DNA from: Massilia sp. IC2-278
GTDB taxonomy: Bacteria; Pseudomonadota; Gammaproteobacteria; Burkholderiales; Burkholderiaceae_D
Direction: 5' to 3'
Assembly: GCF_020708045.1 (NCBI RefSeq)
Contig: NZ_JAJFES010000010.1
Location: 62,001 to 126,000, forward strand
Length of the DNA stretch: 64,000 nt
How positions within the stretch are numbered: position 1 is the first letter of the stretch; every line of letters starts with the position of its first letter. The translations under genes and the position numbers were made by a program. The notes beneath the pieces are model-generated. The model was not told the origin of the DNA, ran no database searches, and saw nothing but the letters and a program-made list of their open reading frames with translations. Of the stretch, positions 46,002-58,013 are shown one piece after another.

Positions 46002-47108
46002 TTACTTCTGCTTGCGGCGGCGTGCTGCGCCACCCAGCATCAGGGCGCCCAAGCCCAGCAGTGCAACGCTGGTTGGTTCCGGGACCAGGGCGATCTTGCC
46101 GCCGGTTGCGGTGTACAGGAAGTCCTTGTAGCCGCCCATGATGATGCCGCCGAAGTAGGTGCCGAAGCTGCCTTCGGCGTAGCCCAGCGAGGTGAAGCGG
46201 CCGCTGAAGGTGTTGTTTGCAACCAGCATCAGCTCGCCGTACATTTCGACGAACGATGGGCCGCCCGAGTCGCCGCCGCCGATGCCCGATTCGCGATCGT
46301 TCGCCAGGATCGGGGTGCAGACGTCGAACAGGTCGCAGAAGGTGTCGCGGCCGGCGCCGTCGAAGTCGGCGTAATAGACTTCCTGGTTGCCGCCTTCGAA
46401 GTCCTGCTCGTCGTCGAGGTCGATCAGGTCGACGACGTTTTCGCCGCTGCGCTTGACCGAGAACGATGGGCTGATGTAATAGCCGTTGGTGCCATCGCCC
46501 GAGGTGCCATAGCCGACCATGGTGATGTGGGTGCCAGCGTTGATCGGGTTGACGGCGACCTTGTAGATCTTGGCGCTGTCCGGTGCATCCTGGCCCAGGG
46601 TGATGACGGCGATGTCATCGTTCACGCAACCGAGCGAACCGTCCGGGCAGTTGTTGAAGCCCTGGTAGTCCTTGTGCACGGCGACCTGGGTAGCCGTGAT
46701 GATGTTGGCGGCAGGGTTGGTGTTGTAGCTGCCGTTGCTGTTGAACAGCACGCGCACGTCGGTGCCCGGCTTTTTCAGGTCGACGTAGGTGCCGTTGCCC
46801 GTGGTATCGACGCAATGGCCGGCCGAGACCACCTGGCGCTTGCCCACCAGGGCGCCCGAGCAGATGTAGGATTCGCCGTCGTAACGGATGTTGATGCTGA
46901 CAACGCCCGAGTACTTCGAGTTTGGGGTGTTCGGATCGACGTGGGCAGCCGGGGTGTCCGGCAAGGCGCCCGAGGTGATGGTTGGGGTCACGACCGAGCC
47001 TGGGGTAGCGGCGATCGAGCCTGCGTGGGCCGAGCCCATGCCAAACATGAAGCCGGCTGCAACCATACCACCAGCGATTTTCTTGAACGACAGATTCCGA
47101 TTCAGCAT
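46002..47108 (-). CDS. Trypsin-like serine protease with PEP-CTERM sorting signal
   Basis: A 368-aa exported protein. The signal peptide ends near GMGSAHAGS. A trypsin-like (S1) domain carries the triad: His in VVSAGHCVDTTG, Asp in CVNDDIAVITLGQ and Ser in GGGDSGGPSFVEM. The C-terminus is a PEP-CTERM signal: VPEPTSVALLGLGALMLGG then ARRRKQK, which is cut by an exosortase and links the protein to the surface or exopolysaccharide. No exosortase or EPS gene is in the window. The upstream region has a sigma-54-like promoter, as reported for PEP-CTERM genes under PrsK/PrsR-type control. The substrate is unknown. Confidence 0.92.
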   Translation of the reverse strand: MLNRNLSFKKIAGGMVAAGFMFGMGSAHAGSIAATPGSVVTPTITSGALPDTPAAHVDPNTPNSKYSGVVSINIRYDGESYICSGALVGKRQVVSAGHCVDTTGNGTYVDLKKPGTDVRVLFNSNGSYNTNPAANIITATQVAVHKDYQGFNNCPDGSLGCVNDDIAVITLGQDAPDSAKIYKVAVNPINAGTHITMVGYGTSGDGTNGYYISPSFSVKRSGENVVDLIDLDDEQDFEGGNQEVYYADFDGAGRDTFCDLFDVCTPILANDRESGIGGGDSGGPSFVEMYGELMLVANNTFSGRFTSLGYAEGSFGTYFGGIIMGGYKDFLYTATGGKIALVPEPTSVALLGLGALMLGGAARRRKQK

Positions 47109-47176
47109 TTGTTTTCCTTTTAGTTGACTAGATCTTCTATCACGGACGGTCCCAACTCACCGTGTATAAACTGTTT

Positions 47177-47192
47177 AGCAGAAACTATGCCA
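47177..47192 (-). promoter_or_regulatory. Sigma-54 (-24/-12) promoter of the PEP-CTERM protease gene
   Basis: On the minus strand TGGCAT, five bases, CTGCT match the consensus TGGCAC-N5-TTGCW with the invariant GG and GC in register. The predicted start of transcription leaves a leader of about 57 bases before the ATG at 47108. Confidence 0.65.
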
Positions 47193-47217
47193 GAAGGAAA
47201 ATAATGCATGGATTCAA

Positions 47218-47237
47218 TATGTTAGCCAATTAACATA
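47218..47237. promoter_or_regulatory. Inverted repeat upstream of the sigma-54-like promoter
   Basis: TATGTTA and TAACATA flank a 6-base spacer, about 26 bases upstream of the -24 element. It is a candidate binding site for a sigma-54 activator or another regulator. Confidence 0.5.
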
Positions 47238-47258
47238 CCGAAATTGTATCCTGAATGT

Positions 47259-47292
47259 AAAAATTTCCGACACTCATTATTGAGTGCCGGAA
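47259..47292 (-). terminator. Intrinsic terminator of the FKBP gene
   Basis: On the minus strand TTCCGGCACTCA, loop ATAA, TGAGTGTCGGAA (12 bp with one G-T pair) and ATTTTT. It begins 5 bases after the stop. Confidence 0.9.
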
Positions 47293-47296
47293 GCGT

Positions 47297-47770
47297 TTAT
47301 TTACTGTCTTTCACGTCGACCAGTTCGACGTCGAAGATCAGGTTGGCGTTCGGTGGAATCGGACCCGAACCGCGGGCGCCGTAGCCCAATGGCGACGGGA
47401 TGATCAGGGTACGCTTGCCGCCGACCTTCATGCCGACGACGCCCTCGTCCCAGCCCTTGATGACCGCGCCCATGCCGAGCGGGAAGGTGAACGGCGCGCC
47501 GCCCACCGAGGTGTCGAACTGCGGGCCATGGCCCTTCGGCGACTTGGGCGAATACAGCCAGCCGGTGTACTTGACGGTCACGGTGTTGCCGCTGGCGGCC
47601 TGTTTGCCCTTGCCGACAACGGTGTCGATCTTTTGCAGCTGCATGGGCGCCGGGGTGTCGGCCTTGGCAGCTGCAGGCGCTGCGGGTGCCGCCGCAAGGG
47701 CCGGTGCGGCGGCCAGGGCGCTGGCGGACAGGGCCAGGGCCAGGCCCAGCACGCGAATGGATGAAGTCAT
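47297..47770 (-). CDS. Periplasmic FKBP-type peptidyl-prolyl cis-trans isomerase
   Basis: A 157-aa protein with a signal peptide (SSIRVLGLALALSASALAAAPALAAA), an Ala/Pro-rich linker and one FKBP domain (about 50-157): NTVTVKYTGWLYSP, FDTSVGGAPFTFPLGMGAVIKGWDEGV, and the RTLIIPSPLGYGARGSGPIPPNANLIFDVELVDV end. Key ligand-pocket residues (Tyr, Phe, Asp, Trp, Tyr) are present. It speeds proline isomerisation during folding of exported proteins. The ATG at 47770 is used. Confidence 0.92.
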   Translation of the reverse strand: MTSSIRVLGLALALSASALAAAPALAAAPAAPAAAKADTPAPMQLQKIDTVVGKGKQAASGNTVTVKYTGWLYSPKSPKGHGPQFDTSVGGAPFTFPLGMGAVIKGWDEGVVGMKVGGKRTLIIPSPLGYGARGSGPIPPNANLIFDVELVDVKDSK

Positions 47771-47883
47771 GTGGATTGCCTTTGTAGGGATGGTCTGCAC
47801 AATTGCTCGGTCAGCCGCCGTCTTGCCTGCTGGCATGGGCGACCGTGCGGGCAGTATTCCCTACTCGGGGGTTTCGCACAAGC

Positions 47884-49937
<2,054 letters not shown>

Positions 49938-49941
<4 letters not shown>

Positions 49942-50534
49942 AGGGTCTGGACGAATTCGCGTATGCCGCCGAGCAGCATCTCGACCGACATCGCGGTCAG
50001 GATCAGGCCCATCAGGCGCTCGAAGGCGGTCATCACTTGCGGCCCCAGCTTTTGCTGCAGGCGTTCGGCGCTCAGGAACACCGCCAGCCACACCACGCCC
50101 ACGGCCGCCAGGGCCGCCACGTGGACCATGGTTTCCGAGACCGTATCCGCGCTGAACAGCAGCACGGTGGCCAGCGCCGAAGGGCCGGCCAGGGCGGGAA
50201 TCGCCAGCGGTACGATAAAGGGCTCGCCGTGCTCGCTCTTGCCGAGCACGCCGTCTGGATGCGGGAAGATCATGCGGATGGCGATGATCAGGAGGATCAC
50301 GGCGCCGCCGATGCGCAGGGCTACCGGGCTCAGGTGCAGAGCCGCGAGGAAGTGCTGGCCGAAGAACATGAAGACCAGCAGCAGCAGGAAGGCGATCGCG
50401 CATTCGCGCACCACGATGCGCGGGCGGCGGTGCAGCGGCGTGTCCTTCAGGGCGGTGGCGAACAAGGGAACGTTGCCGAACGGGTCAGTGACGAGAATGA
50501 GGAGGATGAAGGTCTGGAAGAAGCTCTGGGTCAT
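49938..50534 (-). CDS. MarC family integral membrane protein
   Basis: A 198-aa polytopic membrane protein of the MarC/YhgN family, with about six helices (FFQTFILLILVTDPFGNVPLFAT, AIAFLLLLVFMFFGQHFLAAL, IGGAVILLIIAIRMIF, IPALAGPSALATVLLF, and two more). It has the DPFGNVP and PLAIPALAGPSA motifs typical of the family. The role is unknown; it is not the multiple-antibiotic-resistance determinant its name suggests. It is the first gene of a coupled pair with a hybrid kinase. Confidence 0.9.
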
Positions 50535-50644
50535 GTTTTTTATTGTTTGTGACGTTCCGGGTGACGCGGTCGAGGCTTTCGTAACAATCTTAACCGATCT
50601 GCACCGAGGGTGTTACCTTGATAACGTGCGGTAACGAGTGAGAC

Positions 50645-50682
50645 AAGAAAAAAGCCAGGGCATCCTGCGACACCCTGGCTTT
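50645..50682 (-). terminator. Intrinsic terminator of the phosphoribosyltransferase transcript
   Basis: On the minus strand AAAGCCAGGG and CCCTGGCTTT flank a loop of about 12 bases and run into TTTTTTC. It lies downstream of the hisZ-purA-phosphoribosyltransferase genes. Confidence 0.8.
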
Positions 50683-50727
50683 CCGTCATGCGCGATGACA
50701 TGGCGGCCCAAGGGCCGCGCGCTGCGA

Positions 50728-51267
50728 TTATTTTTCGAACTTCTTCAGCCATGCCGACAGCTGGTGCGGACGCAGGCCGTCGTAGTCTTCGAACGGCTGG
50801 TGGATCCACGGGTTGTGCGGCAGGTCTTCCAGGTGGTAGTCCGGCTTGAAGGCCGAGGTGCCTTTTACCCAGATCACGGCCGACTTCACTTCGGTGACGT
50901 CTGCGTAGTTGTCGGTCAGGTGCTGGCGCACTTTCTGCAGGGTGACGCCGGAGTCGGCCAGGTCGTCGACCAGCAGGATCTTGCCTTGCAGCGGGCCCTT
51001 GGTCATCGTCATGTACTTGGCGATGTCCAGGTTGCCCTGCTTGGTGCCCGCTTCTTCGCGGTACGAGCTGGTCGACAGGATCGCCAGCGGCACGTCGAAG
51101 ATGCGCGAGATCACGTCGCCCGGACGCACGCCGCCGCGCGCCAGGCACAGCACCATGTCGAACTTCCAGTTCGATTCATAGACTTTCAGGGCCAGGCGCT
51201 CGACCAGGCGGTTGTACTCGTCCCAGGAGACCCACAGGTCCTTGTCGGTCGATGCAGGAGTATTCAT
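50728..51267 (-). CDS. Phosphoribosyltransferase (hypoxanthine/xanthine-guanine type)
   Basis: A 179-aa purine-salvage-like enzyme. The PRPP-binding motif is ILLVDDLADSGVTLQKV (the DD and the following TG-like SG), and VLCLARGGVRPGDVISR forms the second loop. The C-terminal part (YHLEDLPHNPWIHQPFEDYDGLRP) would surround the base. It probably converts hypoxanthine, guanine or xanthine to the nucleotide, but the base is not certain. It starts 31 bases after purA, in the same direction, with no terminator between. Confidence 0.88.
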   Translation of the reverse strand: MNTPASTDKDLWVSWDEYNRLVERLALKVYESNWKFDMVLCLARGGVRPGDVISRIFDVPLAILSTSSYREEAGTKQGNLDIAKYMTMTKGPLQGKILLVDDLADSGVTLQKVRQHLTDNYADVTEVKSAVIWVKGTSAFKPDYHLEDLPHNPWIHQPFEDYDGLRPHQLSAWLKKFEK

Positions 51268-51298
51268 TTTTCAGTCATTCCTATTTTTATATTGGTGC

Positions 51299-52618
<1,320 letters not shown>

Positions 52619-53773
52619 TTAACCTAAGTTTTTGAGAATCCAATTTCCATCTTCGAGGACGAGCACGCGGTCGCACTCGAACTCGTCCTGAACATTATCG
52701 TGACCCGGCATGGACTGGATCACGACTTCGCCTGCCTTGCGCAGGTCAGCGATTTTTTCGCGCAGCTCCGGCGCGTTGCCCCAGGGGGCGCGGATCGAAT
52801 GCTTGCGCTCGGCCGTCGGCAGCAAGCGCGCCAGCTCGCGCAGATCGAGCGAGAAGCCGGTGGCCGGACGTGCGCGGCCGAAGGCTTCGCCCACGTGGTC
52901 GTAACGGCCGCCGCGCGCCACGGCGTTCGGCAGGCCCGGCACGTAGAGGGCGAACATGGCGCCACTTTCGTACTGGTAGCCGCGCAGGTCGGCCAGGTCG
53001 ATCGCGACCTCGGCGCGGCCGATGGCGCCGGCGGCCAGCGCCGCCAGTTCAGCCAGGGCGCGGGTGATGCCGGGCAGCGCCGGCAGCACGTCCTTCGCGC
53101 GCGCCAGCACCTCGACGTCACCGTACAGGTTCGGCAGCGCGAGCAGTGCGTCGCGGGTAGCGGGTGCGTAGGCGCGGGTCAGCTCGGCCAGGCCGGGCAC
53201 GTCTTTCGCGCGCAGCAGCGCGGTGATCTGAGCTTCGTCTTTCTTGGCTGCCGCGTCTTCATTCAGGAGCGCGCGCAGCACGCCGACGTGGGCCATGTCG
53301 AGGCGCACCTCGGTAAAACCGGCCAGCGCGACCGAGCACAACGCCAGCTCCTGGATCTCGGCGTCGGCTTCCAGGCCGGCGTGGCCGTAGATCTCGGCGC
53401 CGATCTGGATCGGCTCGCGCGTGGCGTGCAGGCCCGACGGGCGGGTGTGCAGCACGCTGCCGGCATAGCACAGGCGGGTAACGGAGTTACGGTTTAGCAG
53501 GTGGGCGTCGATGCGGGCGACTTGCGTCGTCATGTCGGCGCGCAGGCCGAGCAGGCGGCCGGACAACTGGTCGATCAGCTTGAAGGTGCGCAGGTCGGTG
53601 TCCTGGCCGGCGCCGGCGAGCAGCGACTCGACGTATTCGAGCATCGGCGGCATCACCAGCTCGTAGCCGTACAGGCGGAAGGTGTCGAGCATCGTGCGGC
53701 GCAGATCTTCGATCTTGCGCGCTTCGGACGGCAAGACGTCGGCGATATTCTCGGGCAGAAGCCAGTTCGGCAT
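52619..53773 (-). CDS. hisZ: ATP phosphoribosyltransferase regulatory subunit
   Basis: A 384-aa paralogue of histidyl-tRNA synthetase that has lost aminoacylation and serves as the regulatory partner of the short HisG in histidine synthesis. It has the class II-like core ([42 protein letters not shown], and YYESGAMF-like [30 protein letters not shown]) but lacks the anticodon-binding domain. The ATG at 53773 is used; a TTG two codons upstream is possible. It pairs with a hisG elsewhere in the genome and heads hisZ-purA. Confidence 0.95.
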   Translation of the reverse strand: MPNWLLPENIADVLPSEARKIEDLRRTMLDTFRLYGYELVMPPMLEYVESLLAGAGQDTDLRTFKLIDQLSGRLLGLRADMTTQVARIDAHLLNRNSVTRLCYAGSVLHTRPSGLHATREPIQIGAEIYGHAGLEADAEIQELALCSVALAGFTEVRLDMAHVGVLRALLNEDAAAKKDEAQITALLRAKDVPGLAELTRAYAPATRDALLALPNLYGDVEVLARAKDVLPALPGITRALAELAALAAGAIGRAEVAIDLADLRGYQYESGAMFALYVPGLPNAVARGGRYDHVGEAFGRARPATGFSLDLRELARLLPTAERKHSIRAPWGNAPELREKIADLRKAGEVVIQSMPGHDNVQDEFECDRVLVLEDGNWILKNLG

Positions 53774-53945
53774 GGGCAACAGCTAGTGGATTGTTAAGAA
53801 TGAGGCAATAAGGCGCGATCGAACGTGCGAAGTCAGCGCCGAATCGGCAATTTTACCCGAAAATGCGGCGGGGCTGGCGGTTGATGTTGCTCCGTGAGCT
53901 TGTCGAGGCGGTGATCCGTTGGCGGACGAACCGGATGGGAACGCC

Positions 53946-54092
53946 GACCGTACGGTGGGCACCCCGTGCCCACGCGAATGCGTGCGTCGCGTTGACGCTC
54001 CTGAAGCCGCTATTTAGGCTCAGCCGCCGACGGATGCAATGATGCCGCGTTGACGCATCGTTCCGCGTGGGCACGGAGTGCCCACCGTACGG
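53946..54092. repeat. Paired inverted REP-like element, copy G, between hflC and hisZ
   Basis: Arms at 53946-53978 and 54061-54092 are inverted copies (GACCGTACGGTGGGCAC, loop, GTGCCCACGCG) with one loop difference. The interior (53986-54010) closely matches the interior of copy A at 8296-8320, so the whole unit, not only the arms, has been copied. The remaining bases of the 395-base gap from 53774 to 54168 are the hisZ upstream region and the hflC terminator. Confidence 0.85.
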
Positions 54093-54123
54093 GAGCCGAT
54101 ATCAAAATGCCGCGGCCACGAAT

Positions 54124-54153
54124 AAAAAAACGCCGCGGAGTACGCGGCGTTTT
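54124..54153 (-). terminator. Intrinsic terminator of hflC
   Basis: On the minus strand CGCCGCG and CGCGGCG flank a short loop, with AAAA before and seven T after, 16 bases past the hflC stop. Confidence 0.85.
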
Positions 54154-54168
54154 CTGGAAGGCTCCGGC

Positions 54169-55041
54169 TTATTTGCTACCCGGATTCTTGAAATACTTGA
54201 AGTACTCCGAATTCGAATCGATCACCATCACATCACCCTGCGCCTTGAAGCTGGCGCGATAAGCTTCGAGCGAACGGTAGAACTTGTAAAACTCCGGGTT
54301 CTTGCCAAACGCTTCGGAATAAATCGCCGAGGCTTTCGCATCGCCCTCGCCCTTGATCTTCTCGGCTTCGCGGAAGGCTTCGGCCAAAATCACGGTGCGC
54401 TGGCGGTCTGCATCGGCGCGGATCTTTTCGCTTTCGGCCGAACCGGTCGAACGTAATTCATTGGCCACGCGCACCCGCTCGGCGCGCATGCGGTCGTACA
54501 CCGAGTTGTTGATCTGGTCGATGTAGTCCACGCGCTTGAGGCGCACGTCGACGATGCCGACGCCGATCTGCTTGGCCTCGGCCACGACCTTGTCGCGCAC
54601 CGCATCCATCACGCGGCCGCGTTCGCCGGAAATCACGTCGCGCACGGTGCGCTTGGTGATCTCGTCGTTCAGGGCCGCCTTGACGATCTGCGACATGCGG
54701 TTGCGCGCGGCGCGCTCGTCGCCGTTGAAGCTGACGTAGTACAGGCGCGGCTCGACGATGCGCCATTTCACGAAAGCGTCGACCAGGATGTTCTTCTTCT
54801 CGGACGTGATGAAGCGGTCGGCATCCGGCGTATCCAGGGTCAGGATGCGCTTGTCCAGGTAGATCACGTTCTGGAACGGCGGCGGCAGCTTGAAGTGCAG
54901 GCCCGGCTCGGCGATCACTTCACGCACTTCACCGAGGGCGAAGACGATCGCGAAGCGGCGCTGGTCGACCACGAACACGGTCGAGGACAGCAGCATCAGG
55001 GCAATGAAGCCCGCCACGAAAATGGTTACGAGGCGGCTCAT
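54169..55041 (-). CDS. hflC: HflC protease modulator
   Basis: A 290-aa SPFH/band-7 protein that with HflK forms a large membrane cage around FtsH and restrains its activity. One N-terminal helix (VTIFVAGFIALMLLSSTVFVV) is followed by VVDQRRFAIVFALGEV and the SPFH domain (KLPPPFQNVIYLDKRILTLDT), then a long coiled coil (RVANELRSTGSAESEKIRADADRQR). The ATG overlaps the hflK stop by one base (TGATG). It is the last gene of hfq-hflX-hflK-hflC. Confidence 0.96.
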   Translation of the reverse strand: MSRLVTIFVAGFIALMLLSSTVFVVDQRRFAIVFALGEVREVIAEPGLHFKLPPPFQNVIYLDKRILTLDTPDADRFITSEKKNILVDAFVKWRIVEPRLYYVSFNGDERAARNRMSQIVKAALNDEITKRTVRDVISGERGRVMDAVRDKVVAEAKQIGVGIVDVRLKRVDYIDQINNSVYDRMRAERVRVANELRSTGSAESEKIRADADRQRTVILAEAFREAEKIKGEGDAKASAIYSEAFGKNPEFYKFYRSLEAYRASFKAQGDVMVIDSNSEYFKYFKNPGSK

Positions 55042-56339
55042 CAACGGCTCTCCCTGTCACGTGAAGTATCGCGGCTGCGCGAGTCGCGCTGGCGCACCGC
55101 TTCGATGTTTTGCATGACTTCCTGCGAAGTCGACGAGGTTTCCTGCGTGGTCTGCGGCTGCACCGGACCCGAGTGCGCACGGCCGACATTCGCGTCGTTC
55201 GCGGCCACCTGGGCCACCAGCTTGTCGAGCGGCAGGTACAGCAGGTTGGAACCCGACTTGGCGTCGACCATCACCTTAGTGGTGTTGCTGAAGATCGATT
55301 GCATGGTGTCGAGGTACATGCGGTCGCGGGTCACGCCCGGGGCCTTGGCGTACTCGGCCACCACCTGGTTGAAGCGCGAGGCGTTACCGGTCGCGTTTTC
55401 GATGACCATCGAGCGGTAGGCGGAAGCATCTTCCAGCAGGCGGTTGGCGGCGCCGCGGGCACGCGGAATCACGTCGTTGGCATAGGCCTGGCCTTCGTTG
55501 CCGGCGCGCGCGCGGTCCTGGCCGGCTTTCACGGCGTCATCGAATGCGCTCTGCACCTGCTCCGGCGGCTGCACGTTCTGCATGGTCACGTTGGTGATCA
55601 GGACGCCCAGCTTGTAGCGGTCGACGATGGCCTGCATCATGGTGTGGACGTCGACGGCCACCTTTTCGCGACCTTCGTACAGCACGAAGTCCATCTTGCT
55701 CTTGCCCACCACTTCGCGCACCGCGGTCTCGGCGATCTGGTGCACGCTGGTGTCCTGGTCGCGGTTGTTGAAGACCCAGGCGACCGGGTCCTTCAGGGTG
55801 TACTGCACCGCGAACTGGATGTCGATGATGTTTTCGTCGTCGGTCAGCATCAGCGCTTCGGCCGGCTGCTTGTTGCGCACGTTGTCGCGGTAGCCGATTT
55901 CGGCGGTGCGCACCTGCGAGACGTTGACGGTTTCGTGGGCCTGGATCGGGGCCGGCCAGCGCCAGTTGAAACCGGCGCCGGTGGTGTGGCTCAGGCGGCC
56001 GAAGGTGGTCACCACGCCGACCTGGCCTTCCTGCACGATGAAGGCGCCGCTGGCGAGCCAGATCAGCACGACGATGAAGCCGATCACGGTGGCCGTAATG
56101 CCGGCGCCCCGCCCTTCCGAGCGGTACGGCCCGCCGGCGTCGCCGCCGTTGTTGCCGCGCCCGCCGAACAGGCGGTTCAGGCGCGCATTGAAGTCGCGCC
56201 ACATCTGGTCGAGATCGGGCGGACCTTCACCCGGACGGCGGCCCTCCTGGGCCTTGGGGTCACGCTTGGGATTGTTGCCCCAGCGTGGATCGTTCAGCGA
56301 CAGTTTGACGCCGAAACGTTTAAGTAAGGAAACGAGCAT
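55041..56339 (-). CDS. hflK: HflK protease modulator
   Basis: A 432-aa SPFH protein, partner of HflC. It has a Gly/Arg-rich cytoplasmic N-terminus (GGRGNNGGDAGGPYRSEGR), a single helix (ATVIGFIVVLIWLASGAFI), then VQEGQVGVVTTFGRLSHTT and the SPFH domain (NVSQVRTAEIGYRDN, DENIIDIQFAVQYTLKDP), and a polar Gln/Ser-rich C-terminal tail. It lies 5 bases after hflX and is coupled to hflC. Confidence 0.96.
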   Translation of the reverse strand: MLVSLLKRFGVKLSLNDPRWGNNPKRDPKAQEGRRPGEGPPDLDQMWRDFNARLNRLFGGRGNNGGDAGGPYRSEGRGAGITATVIGFIVVLIWLASGAFIVQEGQVGVVTTFGRLSHTTGAGFNWRWPAPIQAHETVNVSQVRTAEIGYRDNVRNKQPAEALMLTDDENIIDIQFAVQYTLKDPVAWVFNNRDQDTSVHQIAETAVREVVGKSKMDFVLYEGREKVAVDVHTMMQAIVDRYKLGVLITNVTMQNVQPPEQVQSAFDDAVKAGQDRARAGNEGQAYANDVIPRARGAANRLLEDASAYRSMVIENATGNASRFNQVVAEYAKAPGVTRDRMYLDTMQSIFSNTTKVMVDAKSGSNLLYLPLDKLVAQVAANDANVGRAHSGPVQPQTTQETSSTSQEVMQNIEAVRQRDSRSRDTSRDRESR

Positions 56340-56344
56340 AGGCT

Positions 56345-57571
56345 TTATTGGGGCCCGACAGGGGTGGAGGTTGGAATACGGTCGCCGAGGTCGTCGTCGG
56401 AATCGTCGGGGGAGTCATCGTCGGATGCATTCGGCACGGCATCGTCCTGCTCTTCGTTTTCAGGGCTCGAACCGCGCGCGGAGCCTGCCGCCTCGACGAT
56501 GGCATCGCGCAGCAAATCGAGGCCGGCGCCACTGCGGGCGCTGATAAAAACGCGGCTGATTTTATCATATTCATCACGTTCGACCCCGGGCTGGAGGTCG
56601 GCTGCATCAATCTTGTTCCACACAAGGATTTGCGGAATATGGTCGGCGCCGATTTCGCGCAGGACGTCGTTGACCTGCTCGATCTGTTCCATGCGCACCG
56701 GCGAGGAACCGTCGACCACGTGCAGCAGCAGGTCGGCGTGGATGGTTTCTTCCAGGGTGGCGCGGAACGCTGCCACCAATTGGTGCGGCAGTTCGCGCAC
56801 GAAACCGACGGTGTCGGAAATCACCACGCTGCCGACCTCGTCGTTGAGGTAGAGGCGGCGGCTGGTGGTGTCCAGCGTGGCGAACAGCTGGTTCGCCACA
56901 TACACGCCGGCCTTGGTCAGCGTGTTGAACAGCGTCGACTTGCCGGCATTCGTGTAGCCGACCAGCGACACCGAGAAGGTGTTGTTGCGGCCACGCTGGC
57001 GGCGCTGGGTCTCGTGCTGCTTGCGCAGCTTGACCAGGCGGGCGCGCAGGGCCTTGACGCGCTCGCCGATCAGGCGGCGGTCGGTCTCGAGCTGGGTTTC
57101 GCCGGGACCGCGCAGGCCGATACCGCCCTTCTGGCGTTCAAGGTGGGTCCAGCCGCGGATCAGGCGCGTGGCCAGGTGCTGCAACTGGGCCAGTTCCACC
57201 TGCAGCTTGCCCTCGTGGCTCTTGGCGCGCTGGGCGAAGATGTCGAGGATCAGGCTGGTGCGGTCGATGACGCGGCGGTTCAGGCGGCGTTCGAGGTTAC
57301 GCTGCTGGGCAGGCGACAGGGCGTGGTTGAAGATGACGATGTCGGCATTGTCGACGGTCGCCGCCTGGGCGATTTCGTCGGCCTTGCCGCTGCCGACAAA
57401 ATAGGCAGGATCGGGGGCGGAGCGTTTTGCGGTGATCGTGGTGATCGGCTCCGCGCCGGCCGAGCGCGCCAACAAGGCGAGCTCTTCGAGACTGGCGCTG
57501 AAGTCGACAGCGCCAAAATCGATGCCGACCAGCGCGGCGCGCATGGTACTTGTACCGAGGGCGTCAGCCAT
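56345..57571 (-). CDS. hflX: Ribosome-associated GTPase HflX
   Basis: A 408-aa GTPase that splits stalled 70S ribosomes in stress. An N-terminal HflX domain (DFSASLEELALLARSAGAEP, then HALSPAQQRNLERRLNRRVIDRT) is followed by the GPGETQLETDRR linker and the G domain: G1 in LVGYTNAGKSTLFNTLTKAG, G3 in SDTVGFVRELPHQLV and G4 in LVWNKIDAA. The last 45 residues are acidic (ENEEQDDAVPNASDDDSPDD), longer than in E. coli. It starts 5 bases after hfq. Confidence 0.96.
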   Translation of the reverse strand: MADALGTSTMRAALVGIDFGAVDFSASLEELALLARSAGAEPITTITAKRSAPDPAYFVGSGKADEIAQAATVDNADIVIFNHALSPAQQRNLERRLNRRVIDRTSLILDIFAQRAKSHEGKLQVELAQLQHLATRLIRGWTHLERQKGGIGLRGPGETQLETDRRLIGERVKALRARLVKLRKQHETQRRQRGRNNTFSVSLVGYTNAGKSTLFNTLTKAGVYVANQLFATLDTTSRRLYLNDEVGSVVISDTVGFVRELPHQLVAAFRATLEETIHADLLLHVVDGSSPVRMEQIEQVNDVLREIGADHIPQILVWNKIDAADLQPGVERDEYDKISRVFISARSGAGLDLLRDAIVEAAGSARGSSPENEEQDDAVPNASDDDSPDDSDDDLGDRIPTSTPVGPQ

Positions 57572-57576
57572 CGGCC

Positions 57577-57813
57577 TTACTCAGCTTCGGAATCGAGGTT
57601 GAGATTGACGGCGCGAGCCGGCACGACGGTGGAAATGGCATGCTTATAGACCATTTGGGTGACGGTGTTGCGGAGCAGGACGACGTACTGGTCGAAGGAC
57701 TCGATGTGGCCCTGCAGTTTGATCCCGTTGACCAGGTAGATCGAGACAGGGACGTGCTCTTTGCGCAAGGCATTGAGGAATGGGTCTTGTAACAGTTGCC
57801 CTTTGTTGCTCAT
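57577..57813 (-). CDS. hfq: RNA chaperone Hfq
   Basis: A 78-aa Sm-like protein that forms a hexamer and pairs small RNAs with mRNAs. Sm1 is [39 protein letters not shown] and Sm2 is [11 protein letters not shown], both with the conserved RNA-binding residues (Gln, Phe, Tyr, Lys, His). The C-terminal tail after residue 68 is very short, typical of betaproteobacteria. GGAG lies upstream of the ATG, and a 200-base leader after der holds its promoter, though I could not define the boxes. Confidence 0.98.
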   Translation of the reverse strand: MSNKGQLLQDPFLNALRKEHVPVSIYLVNGIKLQGHIESFDQYVVLLRNTVTQMVYKHAISTVVPARAVNLNLDSEAE

Positions 57814-58013
57814 AACAGCTCCGTAATGTTGTTGTAGTTTAAAAATTGGAGGCTAATGCCGCCTTTTCAAGTGGACGGGGCAAGATTCAGCTTTGCGAAC
57901 GATGGCCTGCAGTTACTGTAACCTGTTTTACCCTTTTTTGTCGTACTGCTAGGCTTAAGAAAACATTAAACCCAGCAATACGTCCCCATGGAAAGGCGAT
58001 TATCCGAAAAGGA

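Noticed and set aside
53853..54074. Short open frames crossing the paired repeats (also near 8196-8430, 10321-10580, 37620-37760 and 62700-62820)
   Set aside because: They translate the palindromes themselves (GVHPTK- or RGHGCPP-like peptides), recur in several frames and have no ribosome sites.
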